A stretch of DNA of 64,000 bases from Geosiphon pyriformis. Taxonomy: Eukaryota; Glomeromycota; Glomeromycetes; Archaeosporales; Geosiphonaceae. The stretch covers positions 338,166 through 402,165 of the forward strand of contig JAAOMT010000299.1 in NCBI GenBank assembly GCA_016748015.1. The letters are read 5' to 3'. Made by a program: the position numbers and the translations under genes. Below the pieces are notes generated by a model. The model had not been told where the DNA came from. It made no database searches and worked only from the letters and a program-made list of their open reading frames with translations. Of this stretch, positions 26,401-37,657 are shown piece after piece; positions within the stretch are counted from its first letter, which is position 1, and every line of letters starts with the position of its first letter.

Positions 26401-28103
26401 TATTAAGATTCAAGCTTCTTTTCAAAGCCCAGACACTGATTCACAAATCAAATAAAAGTTTAAAAGCACCAACAGCATATCCAATACCAACTTATCACAA
26501 TGCTTTCACAACTTATTTGGAATGCCAAAAAAACTGGTTGTTTTCTCATTCGGCAGATTCAAGACTACAGCAAACATTTCATCAAATCCAATTGGACACA
26601 TTACACTAAAAAAAGCACCATCAAAAACATAATCCAAAAGCTAATATTGGTAAGACTAATTATTAGAAATATCAGATACCACTTTATACTTTTTAGTCCA
26701 TCTCTCTATGATTATATCCACTTTAGATTTAACTAAATCTGGCTCCAGTATCAATTTATTATTTACAACCAAATAATTCAGCACTACCTTACAAAAAAAA
26801 TGTTCTAAAACATTTCTGATGGTGTAACTCTTATCCAACTTAAAATTTTCTATTCTTTTATTAATAGCTGTCTTGATGCAGAACTCCTTTGTATGCTTAG
26901 ACTTCATCATTTTAGAAGAATAATAGGACTTCCTTGCCTTAGCCAGAGCTGAGCAAATCATGTCAAAATTAGATTTCAAAAGAAACAAAGATTTTACTAC
27001 CAATGCACTAGCTGCATTAAGTCCATTCCATGTATCTAATAGTGCTGCAAAATCCTTACTAGAAACCAAATGAGAAGTCTTAACCAACTTAAATACCAAC
27101 AACTCCAGTTTATGAAACCTAGAAAACTTCTTGGTAAAAACCTTATCATAATCTCTAAACCATTTTATTTGAATATTTTATTAGCCAAAAGAGTTATTGT
27201 TTTGTGAATAACATTCCACATTGCACCCAGATCTGAAAACTTCACAGAGACTGCAAACTTACCAGAGAAAATTGCTGTATTGACTGCCATAACATTCTTG
27301 AAATTGTTCTATTTTGTATCATAAGCACTTTTAAAATCAAATTTTCATTGGTTTCTATTAACTTGCCTGTGAATAGAGTTTAACTGCACATTCAAAAGCC
27401 CATCCAAACCCACAGACACAAAAATCACTTGGTGATCAGTATCAAAATGTTTACCAACATCCAAAACATTGTGATTCACCATTACATTAACTAAATTTGA
27501 AGAAATAAATATGTAATCAATTGTTTTTTTTGAATTCTTTGAATTATTCTAAGTTAGAATCTTTGCAAACAGACTTTTTAACAAAGAATTGACCAGCCCC
27601 AAATTGAAATACTTCTTGAAACTCGCACATTTGCTGGAATCATCATTATTGAAATCTTTCCCCAATATAATAAAAGATGACTCATTTACAGTCTGAGTTA
27701 TTAGAGAATTAATATCACCAGCCTGAAAAAAACAAACAGCCAGGAAAGCACCAGCATAAAACCCTAGGATCAAAACAAAAAGTTTATTCTTGAAAAGCAA
27801 CTTGATGAAAAGAAGCCAGCCAGGCACCTCAAAAATCTTATACACATAATAAGCCAAAGAAGCATTCATGATGATTGTCACTCCAGCACCAAGAAACCCC
27901 TTGTCCAATCCAGATGAGAAAACTCTAATCCCACTAAACCTATTCTTAATCCATAGCTTACAACTAGACCTCAATTTTGTTTCTGTAACAATTGAAACCA
28001 AATTCCCAAAATCTTTATGCCAACAGACAATGTTCTCTTGTTTGGAAGGAACATTAATACCATAAACATTACACATAGCAATTTTTCACACAAAATTACT
28101 TAT
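23420..28103 (-). pseudogene. LINE A ORF2: endonuclease, RT, RNase H (broken)
   Basis: Order on the minus strand: endonuclease 28076-27549 (VTETKLRSS, IIMNASLAYYV, FIILGKDFNND); linker 27102-26656; RT about 26650-25400 with the catalytic box at 25807-25786, where FVDD has become FVNN; RNase H about 24935-24280 (VYMDRSLSGLG, AKVAAVS); C-terminal Cys region; last residues VHIGV and stop at 23420. The normal product would nick target DNA and reverse-transcribe LINE RNA in the nucleus. Many stops come from Trp (TGG to TGA or TAG) and Gln codons. The ancestral start is probably ATA at 28103-28101, where LINE B has ATG, overlapping the TAA stop of ORF1. Confidence 0.85.
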
Positions 28104-29085
28104 TAAAGAGTAAGAAAAGATGATGAACTCAAACCAGAGCACAGACAATCTAATCTTTCCAAAACCAACTCAACTGACACTTTCAAAGCCATTATTTTAG
28201 ATTCCAATCCACCTGTCTTGGTAGTCAAAACCTTAGAGTTACTCAAGCTAAAATCAGCAATTGTGTCCACAACAACCAAAAGAGGGGAGATGAAAAATGT
28301 CAACATATTATTAAGAGTCATATCTAAATTCAAATTAGAGGCCAAACATGCTTGAGTAACTAGAGAGAATACATGAGGTGCATTTGCCAAAAGCACCAAC
28401 TCAACAAAGCTTAGCTTTTTCATGATAATAGAAATTTGATCTGACAAAAGCTCCAAAAAACATTTCAAAGAAACCAAATAATTAACCAAACAAGAATCAT
28501 CAAGAGAATTAGGAATCATTAAAATGAGTTTTGCATCTGAAGACACACCAGCACCAAAAAAGTCTGATAAGATAGCATGAGCGGAAAAACCACCAGCAAT
28601 CTGGATCCAAGTCTTGCCACCAAAAAAAACTAGGTGTTTGTTTCTTTTTATAAATGTTGACCAAATGAACACAATTCTGAGAAGTTACTACCTATTTACC
28701 ATGACCATCAGAGTTTCCATCAGCCAAGCACACATCAAAGATATGACCAAATTGTTCACACTTAGCACAACAAGCCAGAGAAAAACCAGCCCAGTGTAAA
28801 TTCATACTCTTAAACACTGGCAAAGAACCAATAACAGCATCCTTCAACTTCTTAAAATCAAAACAGACAACAGCACATCTATTATAAACATATGAAACTA
28901 GATTATGGCTAATAGTACAGATTTTTCTACCATAAGATGTCAACAGCTTAGACAAATCATGTGCAGCCATACCAATTAGCAAAGTATAGAACAAAGTCTT
29001 ATGATAATCTCTAGATATCCATATTTGTTTGTTATCTACAGCTTTTGCCACATGAACAGAATCTTTTTCCAAGAAAACAGACCAT
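28103..29085 (-). pseudogene. LINE A ORF1, 3' part
   Basis: 29072-28692 and 28672-28103 are the C-terminal two thirds of ORF1, aligned with LINE B 50423-49488 (DSVHVAKA, then the knuckle region, then KVLTTKTGGLESK). A zinc knuckle CAKCEQFGHIFDVC (CX2CX4HX4C) lies near 28776-28735. ORF1 proteins of LINEs bind the element RNA to form the transposition particle. The frame is cut at 29085 by the gypsy insertion and resumes at 39157. Confidence 0.85.
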
Positions 29086-29926
29086 TGTTACTCATAAAAA
29101 AAAACAGATATAGAAATATAGTGGGCCAATAAGAAAGTAGTTAGCACATAAGCACATTGCTCAGCAATATAGAGCAATGTTAGAAATCATGGCACATCAC
29201 TTAGCAATGTGAAGCAATGTCAAGAAAATATGACACATTGCTTGAGAAATTATAGCACATTGCTCGAGAATATGAGTGATCTCATAGAACCCAAATTATG
29301 TATATATAGTGGTAGCATTAGAAGTAGAAAAGACAGACTTCTCAGTTTAGATTTAATCTAAGCAGCCTTTCCACTCACAAATATCAATAAATAAGTATTC
29401 ACTATCTTAATTCACTCTCCACTATCAACATTTCATGTTGATAGCAATTGATACTTAATCACACTGAAACAATAGCTCTTGATCATGGCTATTGACAGGA
29501 TACTAACTAGCAATTGTATTGGCTCATCTTTCTTTATTTTGTTATTATTTTTTTTATTTTATTTTCTTTGATTTTATTGTTGTGTACTAAATTGATTAAG
29601 AAGATTAAAGCACTGAGTTATTGATATCATGGATAGCCTGGTAAAAGACCCAGAAATAAGGATAGAATTATATATATTAATAGATAGCTTACTAGAAAGG
29701 CATGACTGTCAAATTAAACCAGCCATCATGCCGAAAACAGAAATTGGGAAACAACTTGAGAAAACAACTTAAATCAACCATAATGCATCTTTGTCTATTA
29801 TACAAAAAACTCTACAACAAACCTTCAGATCCACCAAACCTTCAGATATCAACCCCAGAATACTAAATCAGCACCAAGTTATGGATTTGTTATTTGACTT
29901 AAGACCCCAAATAATCATTTATAACA
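29086..29926 (+). repeat. 5' LTR of gypsy copy A
   Basis: It begins TGTTACTCATAAAA and ends AATCATTTATAACA. U3 contains the palindrome array at 29146-29285 followed by a TATA box (TATGTATATATAG, 29298-29310). The upstream boundary is exact because LINE ORF1 sequence ends there. Confidence 0.92.
29146..29310 (+). promoter_or_regulatory. LTR promoter: palindrome array plus TATA box
   Basis: Several copies of a short palindrome (type ATTGCTCAGCAAT, often inside CACATTGCTCAGCAATGTG) are spaced about 40-50 bp apart, then TATATATA at 29301-29308. The same array-plus-TATA order recurs in the other LTRs at 2741, 4400 (inverted), 12781, 14400 (inverted) and 38366. Position just upstream of TATA suggests binding sites for a dimeric transcription factor. 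That function is inference. Confidence 0.6.
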
Positions 29927-29946
29927 TTTGGTGCTCTCTATGAGGT
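29927..29946 (+). other. Primer-binding site region of gypsy copy A
   Basis: TGGTGCTCTCTATGAG begins 2 bp after the 5' LTR end, the usual place for pairing with the CCA end of a tRNA primer. The matching tRNA 3' end would read ...GAGAGCACCA. I cannot name the tRNA. The same TTTGGTGC is found (inverted) beside the copy B LTR. Confidence 0.6.
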
Positions 29947-30504
29947 ATAATCCTACAGAGAACCAGCATCAACTACACCTATTTCAAAAGTGACAGAATC
30001 AGAAAGAATAGGAGCAAACCATTTAAGATTTGCAAAATCCTTATTTCAACACTACTGTCAATATTTAGGATTAAACCATAATCACATATCAGTGGAATCA
30101 GTCTTCAATTTTTACATCAACAAGAGAATTGCCTATCTGTTATGAACACCAGTAAATACCAAGTCAGCAAAAAAAACCTTTTACAATGAATTAATTCAAA
30201 ACACTAGCCTACCAACAAACCACAATTTTGCATCCATCATTACAGAAATCAATAAAGAAATTAAATATCACATTCAACAAAGATACCCAATTACATATGC
30301 CAGTAAAGGAAAAGAAAACTGCAAACACCAGCAGTGACACTCCAAAAGATACAACCACCCACTTAGAAGAAAACCAGAGTTGAATTGCCAACAAACTCAT
30401 CATACTACTATACATCTGGAAGTGTTATTAACATCTTATTAACAGATGTGTCCACAGCACATGTGACATTAACATTTGGCCAACTCCTATTTTAAAATAA
30501 ACAA

Positions 30505-32010
30505 AAAAAAGCAGAATTACTAGGGACTTATGGCGACTACTTTGAGAGATTTAAATCACAATCTTCAACACTATCAGGATTCTGATTACCACCACCTCAA
30601 CTAGATTTTGGAAACACAAGTCCCTGAAAGATAACAGAATCAGAAAGAAAACAGGAAAAAGAAGCCAAGGAACAAAAATTTACTTACTAGAACCCGATCT
30701 TAGAGAATTCGGAAGTTGAAACTCCAAACATTAAAATCCAACAAACTCAAAACAATCCAAACACCAAAGCAATTAATTAGCAAAACTTACCTCCAGTAAT
30801 TATCATCAATCAGTCACTAATTGTATCAATACTTGAACCAATCTTACAGCCACCATTTCAATAACCTATTTAGCTACTGCTTCAGCAACCACAACAGCTG
30901 CTTTAACAGCCGCAACAACAACTGCAACAACCACAACAACAACAACTGAACTTAGATCCAATGGCCTATGCTCTAATAGCAAAACTTGAAAAGTTCATTA
31001 GCAAAGAAGACAATGCCCAAATATGGCTCAACGACATTGAAAAGGCCATTACAGCAAATAGATGGAATGATGCGAGAGCCCTCCAAGCCATTCTTTACTT
31101 TCTCCAGGATACTGCCGATTTATGATATCAAAGTCTAGCCAACAAATTCCAAGATTTCAATGCATTCAAACTTGCATTTCTACAATACTTTAGTAATAAT
31201 AATAGCATTAACTAATTGGCAAACACTTTTACCACCATCAAGCAAGGAAAAAATGAAGCAGTCACTACTTATTTAAAATGCTTCCACAGAAATCTGCACC
31301 AAATCCAGACCATATAGGCTGATTATTTCACAGTGCCACAAATCCTAAATCAATTCATTTGAGACCTACATAGTAGTATTCTCCAATGCGTGCACTCAAT
31401 GCATCCAGCAGACTTTCAAGCTGTAGTTACAAATACCAGAAATTTTGAAGCAGCTGAACTCGAAGCTAATCATGCCCAAGCTGTAAATTTAGTGATGAAT
31501 GGATCATTTGAACTGGATTCCAAATTGAAACAATTCAGTGATTCCATTAATCAGAAGCTTGAAAGATACTTAATTGACAATCACACAATTTATCAACCAC
31601 CACAATGACATAATAATTTAGGAACCACAAATCGTCCATAAAATCAGTCGTGTCCTTTATTATTATCCAATTAGCTGTGGCAGCAAGAGACGTGTATCTG
31701 CCACTACTGTGGTAAACAAGGACATTTGAGAGTTGATTGTCAGTTAAGAATAGAAAACCAATGATTGGAAAATCAATATCAAAACCCTGATCACAGGTTT
31801 TCAACTCCAAGTTATCAATCAAATATAGAAATATATCACCCAAATTACATACCTATAATGCAGTCACAAATTTATCAACCACCAATTTATTAGCCAACAG
31901 CACCTGTCATTTATCACCCACAGCCCCAACCCATTTATTAGCTACAGCCTTAGGTAATTTATCAGCCCTAACAAATTTAAACACCACCACAGAACTTACT
32001 TCAAAACAGA
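30505..32010 (+). pseudogene. Gypsy copy A gag (capsid and nucleocapsid)
   Basis: The Gag region reads from about AELLGTYGDYFERFKSQS (30510), through a Gln/Pro-rich stretch (30880-30950), to a capsid-like domain (MAYALIAKLEKFISKE at 30961, then IWLNDIEKAI and FHRNLHQIQ) and a zinc knuckle CHYCGKQGHLRVDC at 31699-31740 (CX2CX4HX4C). Gag forms the cytoplasmic particle in which reverse transcription occurs. The longest open piece is 31390-31608. Stops at former Gln and Trp codons interrupt the frame. The true start is uncertain because the sequence before 30505 does not give one consistent frame. Confidence 0.75.
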
Positions 32011-32289
32011 ACCCAAAAGCCAAGACTGACACAACAAAGCTGGAGATTGTCAATAGTGGTTTATCAACCAATCCCCAGTTCTATGGCACAACTATTAAGA
32101 TCTCAACAACAAAATTTGGGCACTGAAAACTCCCAAAACCCAAATACCCAACACTATTTAAGTCTTCTGGTTACCCCAAAAAATGCCTCACCCAACAACC
32201 AGAAATCCAACCAATACAAATTACTTACCAGCAATATATCTCCAGCCACTGTAACCAATAATGAATCACTAACCACAATTTTTCCATTT

Positions 32290-32695
32290 AAATTTGAGAA
32301 AACTACACCAGTTCCCTTATTTAGTGGAGCTGCTCTTGATACCAAACCAATCACTACCATGTATACTGATGCAAAAGTTGATGACCATGCCATCAAACTG
32401 ATCCTAGATAGTGGATTAGCTGGCAGCATCATCACATGACAACTCATGGACCAATTAGGTCGCAGAGTTGATCACACTACCAGCACATGCATAATCACTG
32501 CTAATGGAGCGACCAAAATGCCAATTGGTAAAATTGACAACTTCCCTTTTGAAGTTAACAGCATCATTACTCTCATTAAAGTCCTAATGATAGAAGCAAC
32601 TTAATATCAAGCATTGGTAGACAACAATTGGTTATTCAAAACTAATGTCATACTTGATTGGACCACTCAAAAACTGCAATTCAGCCAAAATGGCT
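32290..32695 (+). pseudogene. Gypsy copy A aspartic protease
   Basis: Retropepsin domain: TTMYTDAKVDDHAIKLILDSG leads into the active-site DSG (32407-32415) and then AGSIIT, followed by IITANGATKMPIGKI and a conserved VILDW-type segment near 32655. It would process the Gag-Pol polyprotein as a dimer. A stop directly after SIIT (32437-32439, TGA, a former CGA) and another near 32602 break it. The preceding open frame starts at 32047. Confidence 0.8.
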
Positions 32696-33059
32696 AACAC
32701 ATCTGAGTACTAGCAACTTGTAATTACTTCAAACCCAGCATTGCTATGCAACCACTAATTGAGTTCGAAGAAGACAAGAAAAAACCAACGTGGGAAGCAT
32801 ATTAAGTCTCCTGGGCTAACAAAAACCACAATAAGTTACTGCCCATACTACCCTAGGATGACAATAGCAAAAGAAAGCAGAAAAACACAGAACTTACTTG
32901 GAATGCCAATCAAGCCTGGGAAACTGACAATGATCAAAACAAAATAACAAAGTGGGAATGGAAAGAAGCTAACAATAAGAGAAAAGGGAAAAAAAAGGAA
33001 GAGAATTCAACACCAATCATTACTTATAATTACTATACTTACCCTATATTACAACAATC

Positions 33060-33720
33060 CATTTATTGTTGACCAAAACTCATATGTATTAATTGTGGCA
33101 AGAAATTGTTGTTAATGGGTACATGCTGTGGTGACAATGAGGAATACTCAACAGTAACCAAATTTTACTGTCATGTGTACATCATAGAATGCTTTGGACA
33201 ACTAAAACAGAAAAAAAAATGTGACAATAAACCTTGTCTAGCTTGCAGAGAAACATTACTTGATAAAGGAATGTGAAATAACATTTCTGGTCCAGAAGAA
33301 ACATGTGATGCTTCATGTCAGTATACAATCTTTATTAGTGACTGGATTAGGAAAGGAACACCAATAAAAGCCACCTGGAGAAGAGCTGTACAATGATTGG
33401 ACAATTGTCTACATGACAACAATGAGATATGGAAAATGGCAATTACTAAAATAGAAGGAGCATCATCTAAAGAAATCAAAGAAATTAAGAACAACCTTCC
33501 AGAGCCCATAAAACTTAACTGGAACCCAGAACCAGTCATAAATCTCTTGGATCCAGAACAATTTCACAAACACTATTAAGAGCTAGCACCTATAAGAGAA
33601 GAACAGAAGCAATGTTTGGAAGAAATTAACACTCAACTATGTAACCACTGTTTGATTCTATGTGACTTTCAATATTGTAATAAGTGTAACCTCATTTACA
33701 ATTCACCACCATGCATAATC
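33060..33720 (+). pseudogene. Gypsy copy A Cys-rich zinc modules between PR and dUTPase
   Basis: A first block reads CINCGKKLLL, CCGDNEE, FYCHVYIIECFG, CDNKPCLACRETL and CDASC (33078-33325), with at least four CXXC-like pairs. A second, CNHCLILCDFQYCNKCNLIY, lies at 33637-33697. Between them is a conserved charged linker with NLLDPEQFHKHY. The spacing suggests zinc ribbons or treble clefs, perhaps for nucleic-acid binding. I know no assigned function. The module is also present in copy B and, in divergent form, at 480-640. Confidence 0.65.
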
Positions 33721-33963
33721 TACATGATCCCAGAAAAAAAAGAACCAATCAACAGCTGTACATCAGAATTAGAATCAACTTTCAATCCTGATTCAAACTC
33801 TAACAATGATGATGACAAAAATAACAGTTCCAGCTCTGTTCAATGTGGCAATAAAAGATATAATGATTTAAACTCTAATTCAAACCCTGAAACATATATC
33901 ACACTTTCTGATCTCACTAAGGAACAGGAACTAAAATAGTTTAGTGATAATAACAAAAGTATC

Positions 33964-34390
33964 ATGTCTAAATGCACACATAATACTAATGCAGAGTTTG
34001 ATCTAAGATATCCAGGAAAAAATTACATCAAATTAGAACCACATTCATGCATTTGTATTGATCTTAAAATAGCACTGGAAATTCCAATAATCATCATGGT
34101 TCAATTAGCATCTAGGAGTAGTTTAGCAAAAAAGGAAATCAACATTAGAGGAGGAATAATTGATGTAGAGTATGTAGAAAATATTATTGTTATGCTACAA
34201 AATGACTCAGAAAAGGCCTATACCATAGAGCCAAATGAAAAAATAGCACAGACAATATTCCTGTCTCTGGTGAAAGTAGCTTAGTTAGTGTCAGTGGGAA
34301 ACAGGGAAGAGTTAGGAATTACAGCTAAAGAGATACAAGGATTTGGATCAACCAGTAGAATAGATGTATTAGTTAATATGGCAGAGGAAA
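33964..34390 (+). pseudogene. Gypsy copy A dUTPase domain
   Basis: All five motifs of the trimeric dUTPase family are visible in order: motif 1 NAEFDLR (about 33991, family AGxDL), motif 2 SRSSLA (34111-34128), motif 3 GGIIDVEYVE (34150-34179, with the D and Y that hold the uracil), motif 4 EKIAQTIF (about 34238-34261) and motif 5 GFGSTSR (34339-34359). The enzyme hydrolyses dUTP to dUMP and keeps uracil out of DNA; retroelements that carry one use it during reverse transcription. An in-frame TAG at 34282-34284 (probably a former CAG) splits the domain, and several Gly-to-Glu or Gly-to-Ser changes fit G-to-A decay. The open frame after it (34288-34674) adds a beta-rich tail of unknown role. 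Confidence 0.85.
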
Positions 34391-34689
34391 AGATTATTAA
34401 CAAAGAAAAAATTATCTCAACCCATCAATCAATTTCTATTCCATCATATGACCAGTATATATTAGCCATAAAAAGAGAAGTAAAGAATCAAGCTCAGTTG
34501 TTTGAAGCAGAAGCCACCATTTGTGAATCAGGAAAAATTGGACTCACTAATCTTTACATATCAGCCAAAAGCCCCAAAAATATCAAAATTCCCATCTACA
34601 ACACAACTGGAAATGTCATTGAGATACCAAAAAGAACCACCATCAGATACTTAACCACTGAAGTTGAGGATTAACCACCAAACTACATT

Positions 34690-36173
34690 CCAAATTTTTC
34701 ACAGCTTTGTGAATATGTGAATATCACATCACAAACCATTTATGAACAAAGTGAATGTTATCTGCTTCAACTGAAACAATTAGAACAGATGAATTTGGGA
34801 AATTTAGACTCACTTTAATGGATGCAACTCAAAATGTTACTCAACAATTTCAATGATATTTTTGCCAGTGAAACTGAATTTGGCAGAACTAACATAATTT
34901 AGCACCAGATCAAAACTGGAGATACAATGCCAATAAAACAAAAAGCATATAAAGTACCACCAGCTAGCCATGAGATTATTCATCAAGAAATCAACCAAAT
35001 GTTTAACAATGGGCTAATTTAGCCATCCATGAGTCCATGATCATTACCAGTAATACTAGTCTGGAAAAAAAATGGAAAAATCCATTTTTGTGTAGATTAT
35101 CAAAAACTGAATGGAGTAACCAAAGGTAACAGCTATCTAACTCCAAAGATCCAAGAACTATTCGATGCTTTTGGAGAAAATAAATAGTTCTCAACACTAG
35201 ATTTGGATAGTGGTTACTAACAAGTAGCCATGGATCCAGCTGACCAAAAAAAAACAGTATTTACTACAAGAGAGAGAAATTTTGAGTTTGAAGTCATGCT
35301 ATTTGGTTTGATGAATGCTCCAACAACATTCTAATGGCTTATGGAAATTGTTTATACTAGATTATTATGGAAATTAGTAGTTGTTTACTTAGATAACACA
35401 AATGTGCTCTCAAAAACATTCAATGATTATTTTCATCATCTTCAACAAGTATTTGAAAGACTCAGACAAGCAGGATTGAAACTAAATGCCAATAAATGCT
35501 TTTTTGGAAAAACAGAACTAAAGTTCTTGGGACATGTTGTGAGCAAAAACAGCATCAAAACAGACCCAGACAAGATTGAAGTTGTCAAAAACTTTCCAGT
35601 ACCAAACAATCTCACTGAACTAAAAACATTCTTGGGATTTGCAGAGTACTATTGCCACTTTATCAAAAACTTCTCTAAACTGGCCCAGCCACTTTATTAT
35701 TTACAAACAAAAAATGTAAAGTATGAATGGACAGGAATGCAACAAGAAGCATTTGACACATTAAGAAGAAAGCTTATTTAAGCTCCAGTGTTGATGTATT
35801 CAGATTACAGTAAATCATTCATTATCACTACTGATGCATCAGGCCAAGCATTGGGAGCAGTACTATCACAAAAAGAACCAGATGGAAAAGAACATTTAGT
35901 AGCATATACCAGCTGAAGTTTGAGTTCAGCTGAAAAAAACTATGGAACACCAGTATTAGAATACTTAGCAATTTATTGGGCAGTTATGAAATGGAAAAAA
36001 TTCTTGAGCCAAAAGTTTGAAATATATACAGATCACAAAGGATTGACTTCAATCCAGAAGCAAAAATTTGAAAATGATCACCATGCCAAATTGAAAATAG
36101 AACTTTCACCATTCAATTATACAGTACATTATAAAAAAGGAAAAGACAATGGAAATGCTGACAGTTTGTCGTA
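34690..36173 (+). pseudogene. Gypsy copy A reverse transcriptase and RNase H
   Basis: RT runs from about 34870 (MPIKQKAYKVPPAS, NGLI, KIHFCVDYQKLN) through FSTLDLDSGY and MLFGLMNAPTTF to the catalytic box at 35386-35397, which reads YLDN instead of YLDD. RT thumb and connection follow (LQQVFERLRQAGLKLNA, FLGHVVS, FLGFAEYY). RNase H is at 35800-36173 (TTDASGQALGAVLSQ, EYLAIYWAV, YTDHKGLTSI, GNADSLS), with the expected Asp, Glu and Asp residues. Stops at 35021, 35038, 35186, 35218, 35332, 35779 and 35914 sit at former Trp, Gln or Arg codons. The product would have made the cDNA in the particle. Confidence 0.9.
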
Positions 36174-36419
36174 AATAAAACAAATCTAAAAACACTTCAA
36201 CCCAAAAATATAACAAAAGATGAATATACAAAAATACCAACAACTTCAACATTATATAAATATTCAATTGTTCAAGAAGAAATTATCTCAAAAAGAACAA
36301 AACAACATAAAACAACAATCAAAATATTTTATCAATCATCAAAATATACTTTACCAGAAAAACAGAAAAACTCCAGACCAGCCAACAAAAGTAATTACAG
36401 AACCAGAAAAAGAGACAAT

Positions 36420-37480
36420 ATTGTTCAACATATACTCAGATCCAACAGCAGGACATTTCCATAAAGAAGCAACCATAGAAAGAACTAGAAAAAAATACTA
36501 TTGGCTATTAATATATCCAGACATCATCTAATATGTTCAAAATTGTAATGCTTGTCAGAAAAGAGGAGGAACAAAACCCAATAAACTATTGAAACCAATC
36601 AAAATGGAACAACTATTCAATCACATTGGAATTGACTTAGTAGAACCATTAACAATCACCAGCAAAGGCAACAGATATATTGCAGTAGCTATGGACTATC
36701 TCACTAAATGGCCAGAAGCAAAAGCCATTCAAAGAGCAAATGCAGAATCTGTTGCTAAATTTGTTCATCAAAATCTGATCTGTCAACACAGATGTCCAAA
36801 AGAATTATTATCAGATCAAGGAACTTATTTTGTAAATAGAACATTAACAAAATTAAGCCAAAGATTTGGAATAAAAAGACCACTATTATTACCATATCAT
36901 TTACAAACAAATAGATTAGTTGAAAAATTCAACAGAACACTGTGTAAAGCAATAGCCAAAATTAGCCAAGAAAACCAGGACAAATGGGATTTGTTTATAC
37001 CATCAGTATTATTTACTTATTGAACAATGAAGCAAAATACCACACAAGCAACACCATTTGAATTGGTATATGGTAGAACAGCAACATTACTAGTTGAGAT
37101 AGAGATCAATACATATTCAACTGAACCAATAACAGAAGATAATTTCCAAGAAACATTGTTAAAAAAAACATATGACTTAATGGAAACACTAGAAAACAGA
37201 TGATGAAAAGCAGCTAATAATATCCAAAAGTCACAAAAAAAGCAAAAAAAATGACATGATAACCAACTACCAGATAAACCAGTTGAATTCAAGATTGGAA
37301 ACAAAGAACTATTACATTATACCAAAGTGAAAAAACAATGGAGTAGAAAATTTGACCCCAAATGAGACAGACCATTTCACATAGAAGAAATTTTAGGAAA
37401 TGAAGCTTATAAATTAAGATAAGACAACAAAATCTTAGCCAAAGCAGTACATAGTGATCGACTGAAACCATATTAACAGA
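36420..37480 (+). pseudogene. Gypsy copy A integrase
   Basis: It starts with a zinc-binding N-terminus (AGHFHKEATIERTRKKYYW then CNACQKRGG, 36448-36570). The DDE core follows: IGIDLVEPL (first Asp, about 36628), LLSDQGTYF (second Asp, about 36809) and LVEKFNRTL (Glu, about 36920). The C-terminal part has PFELVYGR, a KIGNKELLHYTKVKKQWSRKFD-type segment and LGNEAYKLR with HSDRLKPY near 37450-37474. Stops at 36529, 37021, 37201 and beyond break the frame. Integrase inserts the cDNA into host DNA; the CCAT direct repeat here is the scar of that reaction. Confidence 0.88.
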
Positions 37481-37657
37481 TAGTATCATCATCTACCAAT
37501 AACATTCCACAATTGGGAGTACAAAGAATACTAGTTCAATCAGATGAGATTCCACAAGATCTGGAATCAATCATAGTTATTGAACCAAACACGTCAAATT
37601 AAACAACCAAAAGAGTATATAAAAACACAGTACATGTAACAAAAGCAACCAAAAAAA

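Larger units (their letters stand above)
23340..29085 (-). mobile_element. LINE copy A, 3' part (ORF1 end, ORF2, tail)
   Basis: Non-LTR retrotransposon on the minus strand, interrupted at 29085 by the gypsy element. Its 5' part continues at 39157-40240. It carries the end of ORF1 with a CCHC knuckle and ORF2 with endonuclease, RT, RNase H and a C-terminal Cys region, ending with the conserved tail at about 23363-23405. The domain set (RRM plus CCHC in ORF1; apurinic-type endonuclease, RT and RNase H in ORF2) is that of the Tad1/I-like LINE groups. It is more decayed than LINE B. Confidence 0.88.

Noticed and set aside
29146-29290. CRISPR-like array in the LTR
   Set aside because: The repeated units are short palindromes with irregular spacing inside an LTR of a eukaryotic retrotransposon, and they recur identically in other LTRs.
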